This document shows, piece by piece, positions 1-5,417 of a DNA stretch of 26,655 bases. The position numbers and the translations under genes are program-made. Under the pieces are notes generated by a model. The model was not told the DNA's origin. It saw only the letters and a program-made list of their open reading frames with translations, and did no database searches. This stretch comes from a virus: IMG/VR virus record IMGVR_UViG_3300043425_000446, positions 1 through 26,655 of that record. The stretch is one strand, 5' to 3'. Position 1 is the first letter of the stretch; each line of letters begins with the position of its first letter.

Positions 1-1
1 A

Positions 2-1204
2 ACAGATGCTGCAAACGCATCCGGCGCCATGCCGTCGTGGTCTGGGGCTGCTGCCCCGTCCACACTGGACGATGCGGGTCGCGCGCTTCAGGGCGCTGTC
101 ACCCGTGAGTGGAACTGGCGCAATTTCACTTTGACGGCGGCAGGCACGGCGGATGTAAAGACCCTGACCTATTCCGTGGCCCCGGCTGCGTACTACAACG
201 GCCAGCGGTTTGCCTTCATTGCCAACACGACGAACACGGGCAGCGTTACCCTGAACGTCAACGGCCTTGGTGCCAAGACGATCAAAAAAGGCATCTCTGG
301 CGCACTCAGCAACCTTGCATCCGGTGACATGGTATCGGGTGTTTTTGTTGAAGTCGCCTACAACCTAGCCAACGATTGCTTCGTATGGACTGGCAACAGC
401 GCGGCTGCGTACTTCAGCAGCATTGAGCTTGGCAACGCCAGCGACACGACGATCACCCGCTCGGCAGCAGGCGTCATTGCTGTGGAAGGGGGCGTTGTTC
501 CCAAAGAGAACCGCGCAAACACATTCACGGCAGCGCAGACGATTAACAGCACGCTCACCGTTGGTGCGTCCAATGACCTGACGCCGGATGCAAATTGGTC
601 CGGTCAGCTTAACATCGCTGGCGCGTCTTATACTGGCGGCATTGCGCTGAATGCGACGGGCATGTGGGTTGGTCATAACTCAGCGGCCCGCGCCCTAATC
701 CTTGCCACGGATGAAACCGAGCGAGTTCGCGTAACAGCCGCAGGCGGCGTATCATTCGGAACCAGTGGCACCGCGTATGGTACGACTGGTCAGGTGCTTA
801 TCTCTCAGGGCAACGCCCCGCCTGTTTGGGGCAGTGCTGGTGCAACATTACTTGGCACGCTCACGACCACATCCGGCACCTCGCAGACCCTCTCTAGCCT
901 TGTGCTGACAAGCTACAAGTTCCTGCGTCTTGTGTTCAACGGCGTATCAGGAACATCGACGGGCACTTTCTCGTTCGGCAGTTTCCAGGTTTCACAGGCT
1001 AACGCTGCTGGTGACGCATGGATTGGCATCGTTGACGTTGACCTAGCGACTGGCATCGGATCGGCTAACATTGGAAACGCAGCAGGCGCGTCAACTCCGC
1101 GTGTCGGATCGACTGGCTACACAACTGCATCAACGTCCGTCGCTCTGACGGTTGGCGCTGGCAACTTCGACGCTGGTTCCGTGGCCGTTTACGGTGTCGC
1201 GTAA
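2..1204 (+). CDS. Phage tail fibre protein, 3' part (5' end outside window)
   Basis: The frame is open from the first complete codon, so the ATG at 29 is probably internal and the gene starts upstream of the window. The visible 400 residues are rich in Thr, Ala, Gly, Ser and Asn and poor in Cys, as expected of a fibrous beta-structured protein. Near residue 255 of the visible part is a G-T-x-G-Q-V-L-x-x-x-G-x-x-P-x-W motif, which is common in C-terminal segments of phage tail fibre and tail-collar proteins. The C-terminal 120 residues (from about position 840) look like a beta-sandwich head. The likely role is receptor contact at the particle surface. It is followed by small genes and the lysis cassette, which is usual after tail genes. 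Tail protein is fairly certain; exact position in the tail is inferred. Confidence 0.8.
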   Translation, partial: TDAANASGAMPSWSGAAAPSTLDDAGRALQGAVTREWNWRNFTLTAAGTADVKTLTYSVAPAAYYNGQRFAFIANTTNTGSVTLNVNGLGAKTIKKGISGALSNLASGDMVSGVFVEVAYNLANDCFVWTGNSAAAYFSSIELGNASDTTITRSAAGVIAVEGGVVPKENRANTFTAAQTINSTLTVGASNDLTPDANWSGQLNIAGASYTGGIALNATGMWVGHNSAARALILATDETERVRVTAAGGVSFGTSGTAYGTTGQVLISQGNAPPVWGSAGATLLGTLTTTSGTSQTLSSLVLTSYKFLRLVFNGVSGTSTGTFSFGSFQVSQANAAGDAWIGIVDVDLATGIGSANIGNAAGASTPRVGSTGYTTASTSVALTVGAGNFDAGSVAVYGVA

Positions 1205-1237
1205 TGAACGCCAACCTTCAGATTATCTGGTGATGCC

Positions 1238-1453
1238 ATGCCCGAACTGGAAGAACGCATAGCCGTGCTTGAAACCAATCAACAATTTATGCGGGCGCAA
1301 CTGACTGACATGAATGAGAAGCTGACGGCGGTGCATGAACTCATGCTCGCTGCCAAGGGTGCGCGGTACGCCATCATCGGCGCTGCGGCCCTCGCTGGCT
1401 TCCTGTCAGGCAAGGTGGGCGGTCTGTTCTCTGCCCTTGGCTTTAAGATGTAG
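1238..1453 (+). CDS. Small coiled-coil plus membrane protein, XhlA/holin-like
   Basis: This is a 71-residue protein. Residues 1-40 form a heptad-like amphipathic helix (E-x-R-I-A-V-L-E start, then several Met/Leu positions). Residues about 43-69 are a hydrophobic Ala/Gly-rich segment that could cross the membrane once. A coiled coil followed by a membrane segment near the lysis genes is the pattern of haemolysin XhlA-type phage proteins, which help holins. There are no further domains. The start follows a GGTGATG stretch, a modest ribosome site. It lies 33 nt after the tail fibre gene and 2 nt before the next gene, so it is probably co-transcribed with both. An alternative is a small tail-associated chaperone. 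Role inferred. Confidence 0.6.
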   Translation: MPELEERIAVLETNQQFMRAQLTDMNEKLTAVHELMLAAKGARYAIIGAAALAGFLSGKVGGLFSALGFKM

Positions 1454-1455
1454 CC

Positions 1456-1689
1456 ATGCGCCGCATCCGCTTCACCCACCGCCGCAATAAGGGCTGCTGG
1501 GGATTAGCGCACGCAGAGCAATGGCGCATCGAGTTAGACCCCGACCTAGAAGACAAGACCCACATGGATATTGCGATCCATGAGGGCTTGCACTGTCTTT
1601 TCCCCGACCTCTCCGAAGAGGCGGTCAACCAAGCCGGGATTACCCTAGCCGATCTTCTTTGGCGACTTGGGTATAGGCGCGAAGAGTAG
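1456..1689 (+). CDS. Small HEGLH (HExxH) putative zinc metalloprotein
   Basis: This 77-residue protein contains His42-Glu43-Gly-Leu-His46, a textbook HExxH zinc site. Acidic residues Glu54/Glu55 about ten positions later could supply the third ligand. The segment after the motif (F-P-D-L-S-E-E) and a C-terminal L-W-R-L-G-Y-R are features I associate with small conserved phage/prophage proteins. It is much shorter than SprT or other typical metalloproteases, so it is either a minimal peptidase-like domain or a metal-binding scaffold. There is no signal peptide. It starts 2 nt after the preceding stop with no clear ribosome site, suggesting translational coupling. Substrate unknown. Confidence 0.65.
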   Translation: MRRIRFTHRRNKGCWGLAHAEQWRIELDPDLEDKTHMDIAIHEGLHCLFPDLSEEAVNQAGITLADLLWRLGYRREE

Positions 1690-1697
1690 GAGCGTGA

Positions 1698-2702
1698 ATG
1701 GCACCCTCTAAGTTCTCTGATGAAGAGTTCATTTCCTGCTGGCGGCGGTTCGGTTCGCCCGCAGCCGTGGCAAGAGCATTAAGCCTGAACGTCAGGAATG
1801 TTCTGGCGCGACGGTCACGGATTGAGGAACGGCTAGGGATTATTCTTGACAGCGTGGAGAACGTAAGAAACGGCAGGGCCAAGGCCCACGTTGACCGCAT
1901 CGGACACCGCATCACGCTTGACATTCCAGACGGCACTGTTGTCATCTTCGGGGACGCGCATTACTGGCCCGGAGACAGGTCAGTTGCCCATCAGGCGCTT
2001 GTCCAGCTTATCAAGGACGCCAAGCCTGACGTTGTGATCTGCAACGGTGATGCCTTTGATGGCGCGCGCATCTCCAGGCACCCTGCCACCTCATGGTCAA
2101 AGATGCCGGAAGTGGCCGACGAACTGGCCTACTGTCAGGAGATGCTGGGCGAGATTGCCAGCGTGGCGGATGGCGCAAAGCTGGTCTGGAACATGGGAAA
2201 CCACGATACCCGCTTTTCTGCCCGACTGGCGCAGCAGGCCGGAGAATATGTCGGCGTTCATGGCACGGACTTGGTTGACCATTTCGAGGAATGGAACTTT
2301 GCGTGGTCAACGCAGATCAACGATGACACTATGGTCAAGCATCGCTGGCACAACGGCGTTCATGCCACTTGGAACAACACGCTCAAGAGCGGTTTCAACA
2401 TCTTCACGAACCATATCCACAGGCTGTGCGTTACGCCGCTGACGGATTATCGCTCACGGCGCTACGGCGTGGACTGCGGAACGCTCAGTGACTTCGGGCC
2501 TGCCGTTGACAAGTTCATCTATGGCGAAGACAACCCGTTCAATTGGGGTTCCGGCTTTGCTGTCGCCACGTTCAAGCGTGGGAAACTTCTCCCGCCTGAG
2601 TTGGCTGTTGTGCAGGATGGCGTCTGTTATTATCGCGGAAAAGAAATTAATCCGTGTACTGCCAAACTATCGCCACAGAAGGCTGTCAAGAATGCAGCAT
2701 GA
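1698..2702 (+). CDS. Calcineurin-like metallophosphoesterase
   Basis: The 334-residue protein has the ordered metal-binding motifs of calcineurin-like phosphoesterases: GDAH at 85-88, GDAFD at 117-121, GNHD at 167-170, a His cluster (R-W-H-N-G-V-H) at 217-222 and N-H-I-H at 238-241, where the family usually has GHxH. These would bind two metal ions and hydrolyse a phosphoester. The first 60 residues form an extra helical part with a possible helix-turn-helix (A-A-V-A-R-A-L-S-L-N-V-R-N-V), as in several phage versions. The start has TAGGAG upstream. The next gene begins inside its last codons (ATGA overlap), so the two are coupled. The substrate (nucleic acid, nucleotide or other) cannot be read from sequence. 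Confidence 0.85.
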   Translation: MAPSKFSDEEFISCWRRFGSPAAVARALSLNVRNVLARRSRIEERLGIILDSVENVRNGRAKAHVDRIGHRITLDIPDGTVVIFGDAHYWPGDRSVAHQALVQLIKDAKPDVVICNGDAFDGARISRHPATSWSKMPEVADELAYCQEMLGEIASVADGAKLVWNMGNHDTRFSARLAQQAGEYVGVHGTDLVDHFEEWNFAWSTQINDDTMVKHRWHNGVHATWNNTLKSGFNIFTNHIHRLCVTPLTDYRSRRYGVDCGTLSDFGPAVDKFIYGEDNPFNWGSGFAVATFKRGKLLPPELAVVQDGVCYYRGKEINPCTAKLSPQKAVKNAA

Positions 2703-3028
2703 ACCTTCTCAAGCAGCGCGAACAAACGCACGGATCGTTTAAGGACGTTGCCCGCGTGGCGCAGCGTCTCAAGGATGAAGTCTGGTCATCGACCATCCCT
2801 GACATTCACCAAGAGTCGCTTGACATGATCTGCGTGAAAATGTCTCGCATCGTGAATGGCGACTACAACGAACTGGACCACTGGACCGACATTATCGGCT
2901 ACGCCCAGCTTGTTATAAACCACATAAAATCCGTGCCTCCGGGGTCCGCATCAATTCAGGAACCCGACGATGATCCGCACGACGATAGCCGCGACTATTA
3001 CATACCTCGCAGCGGCCTCCCTCGCTAA
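2699..3028 (+). CDS. DUF6378-like phage protein
   Basis: The 109-residue reading starts at the ATG overlapping the stop of the phosphoesterase gene. An upstream in-frame start at 2654 would add 15 residues with unrelated composition and was not chosen. The core pattern (R-x-x-T-H-G-S-F at residues 6-13, L-D-M-I-C-V-K-M-S-R-I near 40-50, then H-W-T-D-I-I-G-Y-A near 61-69) matches what I know of the DUF6378 family, common in phages and distantly like MazG-type all-helical pyrophosphohydrolases. The C-terminal 30 residues are acidic and look disordered. The last 59 nt overlap the next gene. Family call is good; catalytic role is inference. Confidence 0.75.
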   Translation: MNLLKQREQTHGSFKDVARVAQRLKDEVWSSTIPDIHQESLDMICVKMSRIVNGDYNELDHWTDIIGYAQLVINHIKSVPPGSASIQEPDDDPHDDSRDYYIPRSGLPR

Positions 3029-3353
3029 CGCTCACGACCTGTACGTTGGAACCACGGACCCTGTAACCAAGGGCGTTTGCTGCACGACCAGCGAACATGA
3101 GGGGTATGGCGACTGCGACAAGCTGGACCTGGAGCCCGGCGTTCTCACTGGCGAGGTTGGCGGATACCGCCTTCGCCTGACGGTCCAGCAGGCCCAGCGC
3201 ATCAATCCACTGCGCCGCACTCCGGTTGACACGTTCATCCCCGATGCCCGCGTGCAGCCTTCGATGGACGGCAATTACCATGTCTGCATTCCGGCGACCT
3301 ACACGCCGGGGCGGGGTGACTTCTTCTGTTTCTTCCAGCCGGGGGCCTCATGA
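2970..3353 (+). CDS. Exported Cys-containing protein of alphaproteobacterial type
   Basis: The 127-residue product begins with a signal peptide: Arg3, a hydrophobic core at residues 5-17, and a likely cleavage after A-N-A at 21. The mature part starts H-D-L-Y and carries a Cys-Cys pair (37-38), Cys49, Cys106 and Cys120. This suggests disulphides and a periplasmic location. The pattern HD-Y...CC...DC...H-x-C...C-F is one I recognise from small secreted proteins of alphaproteobacteria with no known function. It starts inside the end of the DUF6378-like gene (59 nt overlap) behind a CAGGA ribosome site and is coupled by ATGA to the next gene. In this setting it may alter the lysogen's envelope or help lysis. 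Confidence 0.7.
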   Translation: MIRTTIAATITYLAAASLANAHDLYVGTTDPVTKGVCCTTSEHEGYGDCDKLDLEPGVLTGEVGGYRLRLTVQQAQRINPLRRTPVDTFIPDARVQPSMDGNYHVCIPATYTPGRGDFFCFFQPGAS

Positions 3354-3691
3354 AACAGGACACACACACCTTCGCAATGGCCTGCCTGTTCCTCGCGCTG
3401 CTGCTGGCGCTGATGTACGTCATCGCCACGCCGTCGCGGTCACAGGTTCCGCCCACTCAGAACCCCTGCATTCCGACGCCCAGCGTCACCAAGATGCTCA
3501 AGGACAAGTACGGGGAGACTCCCGGCGTTGCGGCCATAACGGATGACGGCGCACCCATGCTGATCTTCACCAACCCCAAGACGGGAACCTTCACCATCAC
3601 AATTCGGCGTCCCGGTGGCCTGTCGTGCCTGATGACGGGCGGCAACTCATGGACGCTGGTCGAGCAGCCAAAAGAAGGGACGGACCTGTGA
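3350..3691 (+). CDS. Membrane-anchored or secreted small protein
   Basis: This 113-residue protein has one hydrophobic segment at residues 9-26 that is either a signal anchor or an uncleaved signal peptide. After it come Cys40 and a second Cys near residue 95 (G-G-L-S-C-L-M). The segment G-x-P-M-L-I-F-T-N-P-K-T-G-T-F-T-I followed by R-P-G-G-L-S-C-L is typical of short secreted proteins in alphaproteobacteria, probably a small beta domain with one disulphide. It overlaps the upstream exported gene by ATGA and the amidase gene by GTGA, so all three form one translation unit. It lacks a lipobox, so it is not an obvious Rz1-type spanin. Function unknown. Confidence 0.65.
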   Translation: MKQDTHTFAMACLFLALLLALMYVIATPSRSQVPPTQNPCIPTPSVTKMLKDKYGETPGVAAITDDGAPMLIFTNPKTGTFTITIRRPGGLSCLMTGGNSWTLVEQPKEGTDL

Positions 3692-4122
3692 ACCGCAAAT
3701 CAACAAACTGGATCGTCATTCACTGCTCTGCCACGCGGGCCATCCAGGACGTTGGCGCGGCTGACATTCGCAAGTGGCACCGTGCGAAGGGCTGGGCTGA
3801 TATTGGCTATCACTATGTCATCCGGCGCTCTGGAAAGGTTGAGGCGGGCAGGCCCGTTGATACCGTTGGCGCGGGCGTGCAGGGCCACAACGCTGACTCG
3901 GTTCATATCTGCCTCGTTGGTGGCCTGAACGACGATACGTGGAAACCTGAATCCAACTACACGCCCCAGCAGTGGGAAAGCCTCACGAAGCTGGTTGCGA
4001 CCCTATCCAAGAAATACCCGAAAGCTCGGGTGTTGGGGCATCGAGATTTTCCGAATGTCGCCAAGGCATGCCCCTGCTTTGCGGCGAAGACATGGGCCAA
4101 GAAGAACGGCTTTCAAACATAG
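3688..4122 (+). CDS. N-acetylmuramoyl-L-alanine amidase endolysin, T7 lysozyme-like
   Basis: The 144-residue enzyme, read from the GTG at 3688, matches T7 lysozyme along its length: I-V-I-H-C-S-A-T near the N-terminus, G-Y-H-Y-V-I, V-E-A-G-R, C-L-V-G-G and K-A-C-P at the end. The expected zinc ligands are His12, His118 and Cys128; Tyr41 and Lys126 correspond to the T7 catalytic residues. It cuts the bond between N-acetylmuramic acid and L-alanine in peptidoglycan. The GTG has GAAGGGA upstream and overlaps the previous stop (GTGA). A longer reading from 3625 adds residues with no counterpart in the family and was rejected. It has no signal peptide, so release needs a holin, plausibly one of the next two genes. 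Confidence 0.93.
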   Translation: MNRKSTNWIVIHCSATRAIQDVGAADIRKWHRAKGWADIGYHYVIRRSGKVEAGRPVDTVGAGVQGHNADSVHICLVGGLNDDTWKPESNYTPQQWESLTKLVATLSKKYPKARVLGHRDFPNVAKACPCFAAKTWAKKNGFQT

Positions 4123-4133
4123 GAGTTACGATT

Positions 4134-4307
4134 ATGAACTGGGATACCATCCAGCAGTTTATCCGCATCATCATGCAGGTGGTCGCGGGCATGCTTGTCA
4201 GCAAGGGCTTCCTCACTGAGGAAATGGGCGTCAGCCTGACGGGTGCCGTCCTCTCGCTCGCGGGCATCGCGTGGTGGGTCTTCTGGCAGAAGGGCAAGAC
4301 TGCCTAA
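4134..4307 (+). CDS. Small two-helix membrane protein, probable holin
   Basis: The 57-residue product has two hydrophobic stretches (about residues 10-24 and 33-51) separated by a short polar turn (S-K-G-F-L-T-E-E), then a Lys-rich tail. This size and topology, directly after the endolysin gene, fit small holins of the kind known in alphaproteobacterial phages (Pam3 gp28-like). A holin would form the inner-membrane lesion that releases the amidase. An AGGAG ribosome site lies 8 nt before the ATG at 4134; in-frame upstream starts lie inside the amidase gene and lack one. The stop overlaps the next start by one base. Confidence 0.7.
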   Translation: MNWDTIQQFIRIIMQVVAGMLVSKGFLTEEMGVSLTGAVLSLAGIAWWVFWQKGKTA

Positions 4308-4570
4308 TGTCTGAAGGGCTCGTTGTATTTGCTCTTGTCGTGGCGGTCCTCATTGGTGTGGGGGCCGCTTCTTTTTTGGTGATGCGAACCCCGGCGTTCT
4401 GGGGGGAAGTCATCAAGGAACTGGCGACGAAGGCTTGGCCTCAGATTTGGGCCATCCTGTCCAAGCGCATGCCTGCGGAACAGGAAGCCGAATGGCGGAA
4501 GTCTCAGCGCCTACCGGACGGGGATACGGAGTTCAACCGCAAGCGCCGGGGTGCGCCCCCCAAGGGCTAG
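4307..4570 (+). CDS. Single-helix membrane protein of the lysis cassette
   Basis: The 87-residue protein starts at the ATG overlapping the holin stop (TAATG). Residues 4-25 are strongly hydrophobic (V-V-F-A-L-V-V-A-V-L-I-G) and then a charged, mostly helical tail follows that ends in a basic, Pro-rich, probably disordered segment. One membrane helix plus a polar tail behind amidase and holin suggests an antiholin or an inner-membrane spanin-like role, but I see no specific family signature. Its end overlaps by 4 nt the end of the convergent gene at 4567-4728. Confidence 0.55.
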   Translation: MSEGLVVFALVVAVLIGVGAASFLVMRTPAFWGEVIKELATKAWPQIWAILSKRMPAEQEAEWRKSQRLPDGDTEFNRKRRGAPPKG

Positions 4571-4728
4571 TAGTATTTCAGGCTGCGGGCGAGGTTCAGC
4601 AGCAGTTTCCTGACCTCTGGAACCCCGTCAAGGGCAATCAGCTTGCCAAGGGCCAGTTCCATAGCCTTATGGCACAGGAGCCTGTCGTGACGGTCTACAG
4701 CGTCCTGTGAGATGCGGTCCAGGTTCAC
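4567..4728 (-). CDS. 53-residue hypothetical protein, last gene of leftward operon
   Basis: Read from a GTG that overlaps the stop of the preceding tiny gene (GTGA). The product is mostly helical (L-D-R-I-S-Q-D-A-V-D-R-H-D-R then A-L-G-K-L-I-A-L) and ends K-Y-Y. The overlapping chain of three small genes from a strong ribosome site at 4986 supports it being real. It ends in the convergent lysis gene with a 4 nt overlap and no recognisable terminator between the two operons. Function unknown. Confidence 0.5.
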   Translation of the reverse strand: MNLDRISQDAVDRHDRLLCHKAMELALGKLIALDGVPEVRKLLLNLARSLKYY

Positions 4729-4784
4729 GGCTTATCCTTCAGCGCAAGGCAAACCTCGTCGGGGATTTGCTCAGGCTTGATCAT
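4725..4784 (-). CDS. 19-residue peptide, probably a shortened phage protein
   Basis: The ATG has GGAGAAG upstream on the minus strand and lies inside the end of the preceding gene. The peptide begins M-I-K-P-E-Q-I-P-D-E-V, a start I associate with longer (40-60 residue) small phage proteins, but a stop follows after only 19 codons. It may be a truncated remnant that still serves as a coupling leader for the next gene, whose GTG overlaps its stop. The I-P-x-x-x-x-E pattern is also seen in its upstream neighbour, hinting at common origin. Confidence 0.4.
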   Translation of the reverse strand: MIKPEQIPDEVCLALKDKP

Positions 4785-4986
4785 CTTGCTTCTCCGTGAG
4801 GGGGAGGATGAGGGCGGCTCCGGGGTCGGCATCCATGTCCAGCCATTTCGGCCAAGCCGTCACCATCGCCACGAAGGCGGCGCGGGCTATGTCATCAGCA
4901 CCGTAGATGTGCGTGGCGTAACGCATATCTTGGATCGCCCTCGCGCCCGCCTCAAGCGCAGCGGGTGGGATGTGTATGTCAGTCAT
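4771..4986 (-). CDS. Small conserved phage protein (71 residues)
   Basis: Start chosen at the ATG at 4986 because a strong AGGAGG lies 4 nt upstream. A longer frame up to 5193 would run through the attP site and is not credible. The product begins M-T-D-I-H-I-P-P-A-A-L-E-A-G-A-R-A, then D-D-I-A-R-A-A-F-V-A-M near 31-41 and A-W-P-K-W-L near 44-49, a helical pattern common in small uncharacterised proteins of alphaproteobacterial phages. It lies on the far side of attP from the integrase, so after integration it would sit at the opposite prophage end. Function unknown. Confidence 0.65.
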   Translation of the reverse strand: MTDIHIPPAALEAGARAIQDMRYATHIYGADDIARAAFVAMVTAWPKWLDMDADPGAALILPLTEKQDDQA

Positions 4987-4999
4987 GGGGCCTCCTGGG

Positions 5000-5023
5000 G
5001 TTTCTGGGTAATCACCCAGAAAC
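5000..5023. repeat. Perfect inverted repeat, candidate left-arm integrase sites
   Basis: GTTTCTGGGT at 5000-5009 and its exact complement ACCCAGAAAC at 5014-5023 are separated by 4 nt. The same 9-mer CCCAGAAAC recurs twice on the other side of the tRNA-like core (5166-5174, 5177-5185). Paired or repeated short sites on both sides of a core are what arm-type sites of tyrosine integrases look like. The arm lacks a following T-run, so a terminator is less likely. Confidence 0.5.
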
Positions 5024-5042
5024 GGGTGAACGATAACGACAC

Positions 5043-5062
5043 CAAACGCGAACAAACGCGAA
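5043..5062. repeat. Tandem 10-bp direct repeat beside attP
   Basis: CAAACGCGAA occurs twice head to tail (5043-5052, 5053-5062). The spacing is about one helical turn, so a protein bound to both copies would sit on one DNA face. Excisionases often bind such phased direct repeats in the attP arm. This is an inference from position and spacing only. Confidence 0.4.
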
Positions 5063-5104
5063 CAGAGCACACGCAATTTCAATGGCTTAGCTGCTGGCTG
5101 TTTT

Positions 5105-5149
5105 CTGGGGGGATAGGGGTCGCTGGTTCGAATCCAGTCGCTCCGACCA
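5105..5149 (+). other. attP core: 3' part of a tRNA-Pro gene (anticodon loop to CCA)
   Basis: From 5116 the sequence reads as the variable loop, T-arm (GCTGG, TTCGAAT loop, CCAGT), acceptor 3' strand CGCTCCG, discriminator A and CCA of a tRNA. The GGGGTCG before the T-arm and the CGCTCCGACCA end are typical of tRNA-Pro. Upstream, CTGGGGG at 5105-5111 sits where a tRNA-Pro(GGG) anticodon loop would be, but the bases before it do not complete the stem and there is no D-arm. It is therefore not a working tRNA gene but the copy that restores the host tRNA on integration. It lies 265 nt past the integrase stop. Confidence 0.8.
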
Positions 5150-5164
5150 TTTTTACCCTTAAAA

Positions 5165-5200
5165 CCCCAGAAACTCCCCAGAAACCCCGTCATTCTGGGT
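5165..5200. repeat. Direct repeats, candidate right-arm integrase sites
   Basis: CCCCAGAAAC occurs at 5165-5174 and 5176-5185 (11-nt period), and CATTCTGGGT at 5191-5200 is a reverse partial copy (ACCCAGAA on the other strand). Together with the inverted pair at 5000-5023 this gives four full and one partial copy of the same motif flanking the tRNA-like core and none in the core. Confidence 0.5.
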
Positions 5201-5417
5201 ATCCGTCAGATGACCAATTCTGAAACGCCAATTCATATTCTTGCGCTGCCACTGCGGCCTTGTCTCCCAAAATCCGGTATTCTACAGCGGATTTGGCCCT
5301 TTCTTCCGGCGTCAGGTTGGCAATGTTACGCATCCCGGCCCATTTAAGGGCTTCGGATGCTGCATGTGCCTCGGCTGCGTACCGCTCAACGTCTGCCTTT
5401 TTGAATATTCCCCTCAT
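5190..5417 (-). CDS. Small Ala/Glu-rich helical protein after integrase
   Basis: The 75-residue product is predicted to be almost all helix, rich in Ala and Glu (Y-A-A-E-A-H-A-A-S-E-A-L near 12-23; L-T-P-E-E-R-A-K-S-A near 35-44). Its ATG overlaps the integrase stop (ATGA) and is preceded by AGGAAGG, which supports translation. The last codons run into the right-arm repeats of attP, so they would lie at the very edge of the prophage. No family recognised; a small accessory of integration is possible but unsupported. Confidence 0.55.
   Translation of the reverse strand: MRGIFKKADVERYAAEAHAASEALKWAGMRNIANLTPEERAKSAVEYRILGDKAAVAAQEYELAFQNWSSDGYPE

Noticed and set aside
2-1204. Diversity-generating retroelement target in the tail fibre
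   Set aside because: No reverse transcriptase gene or template repeat anywhere in the window.
5000-5023. Rho-independent terminator
   Set aside because: The 10-bp stem has no T-run on either strand and its arms match the repeats on the other side of the att core, favouring protein-binding sites.
5105-5149. An intact tRNA gene
   Set aside because: Only the part from the anticodon loop to CCA is present; no D-arm, no 5' acceptor strand and no matching anticodon stem strand upstream.
4777-5223. 148-residue plus-strand ORF across attP
   Set aside because: It runs through the tRNA-like core and both arm repeats, is antisense to a gene with a strong ribosome site, and has no start signal.
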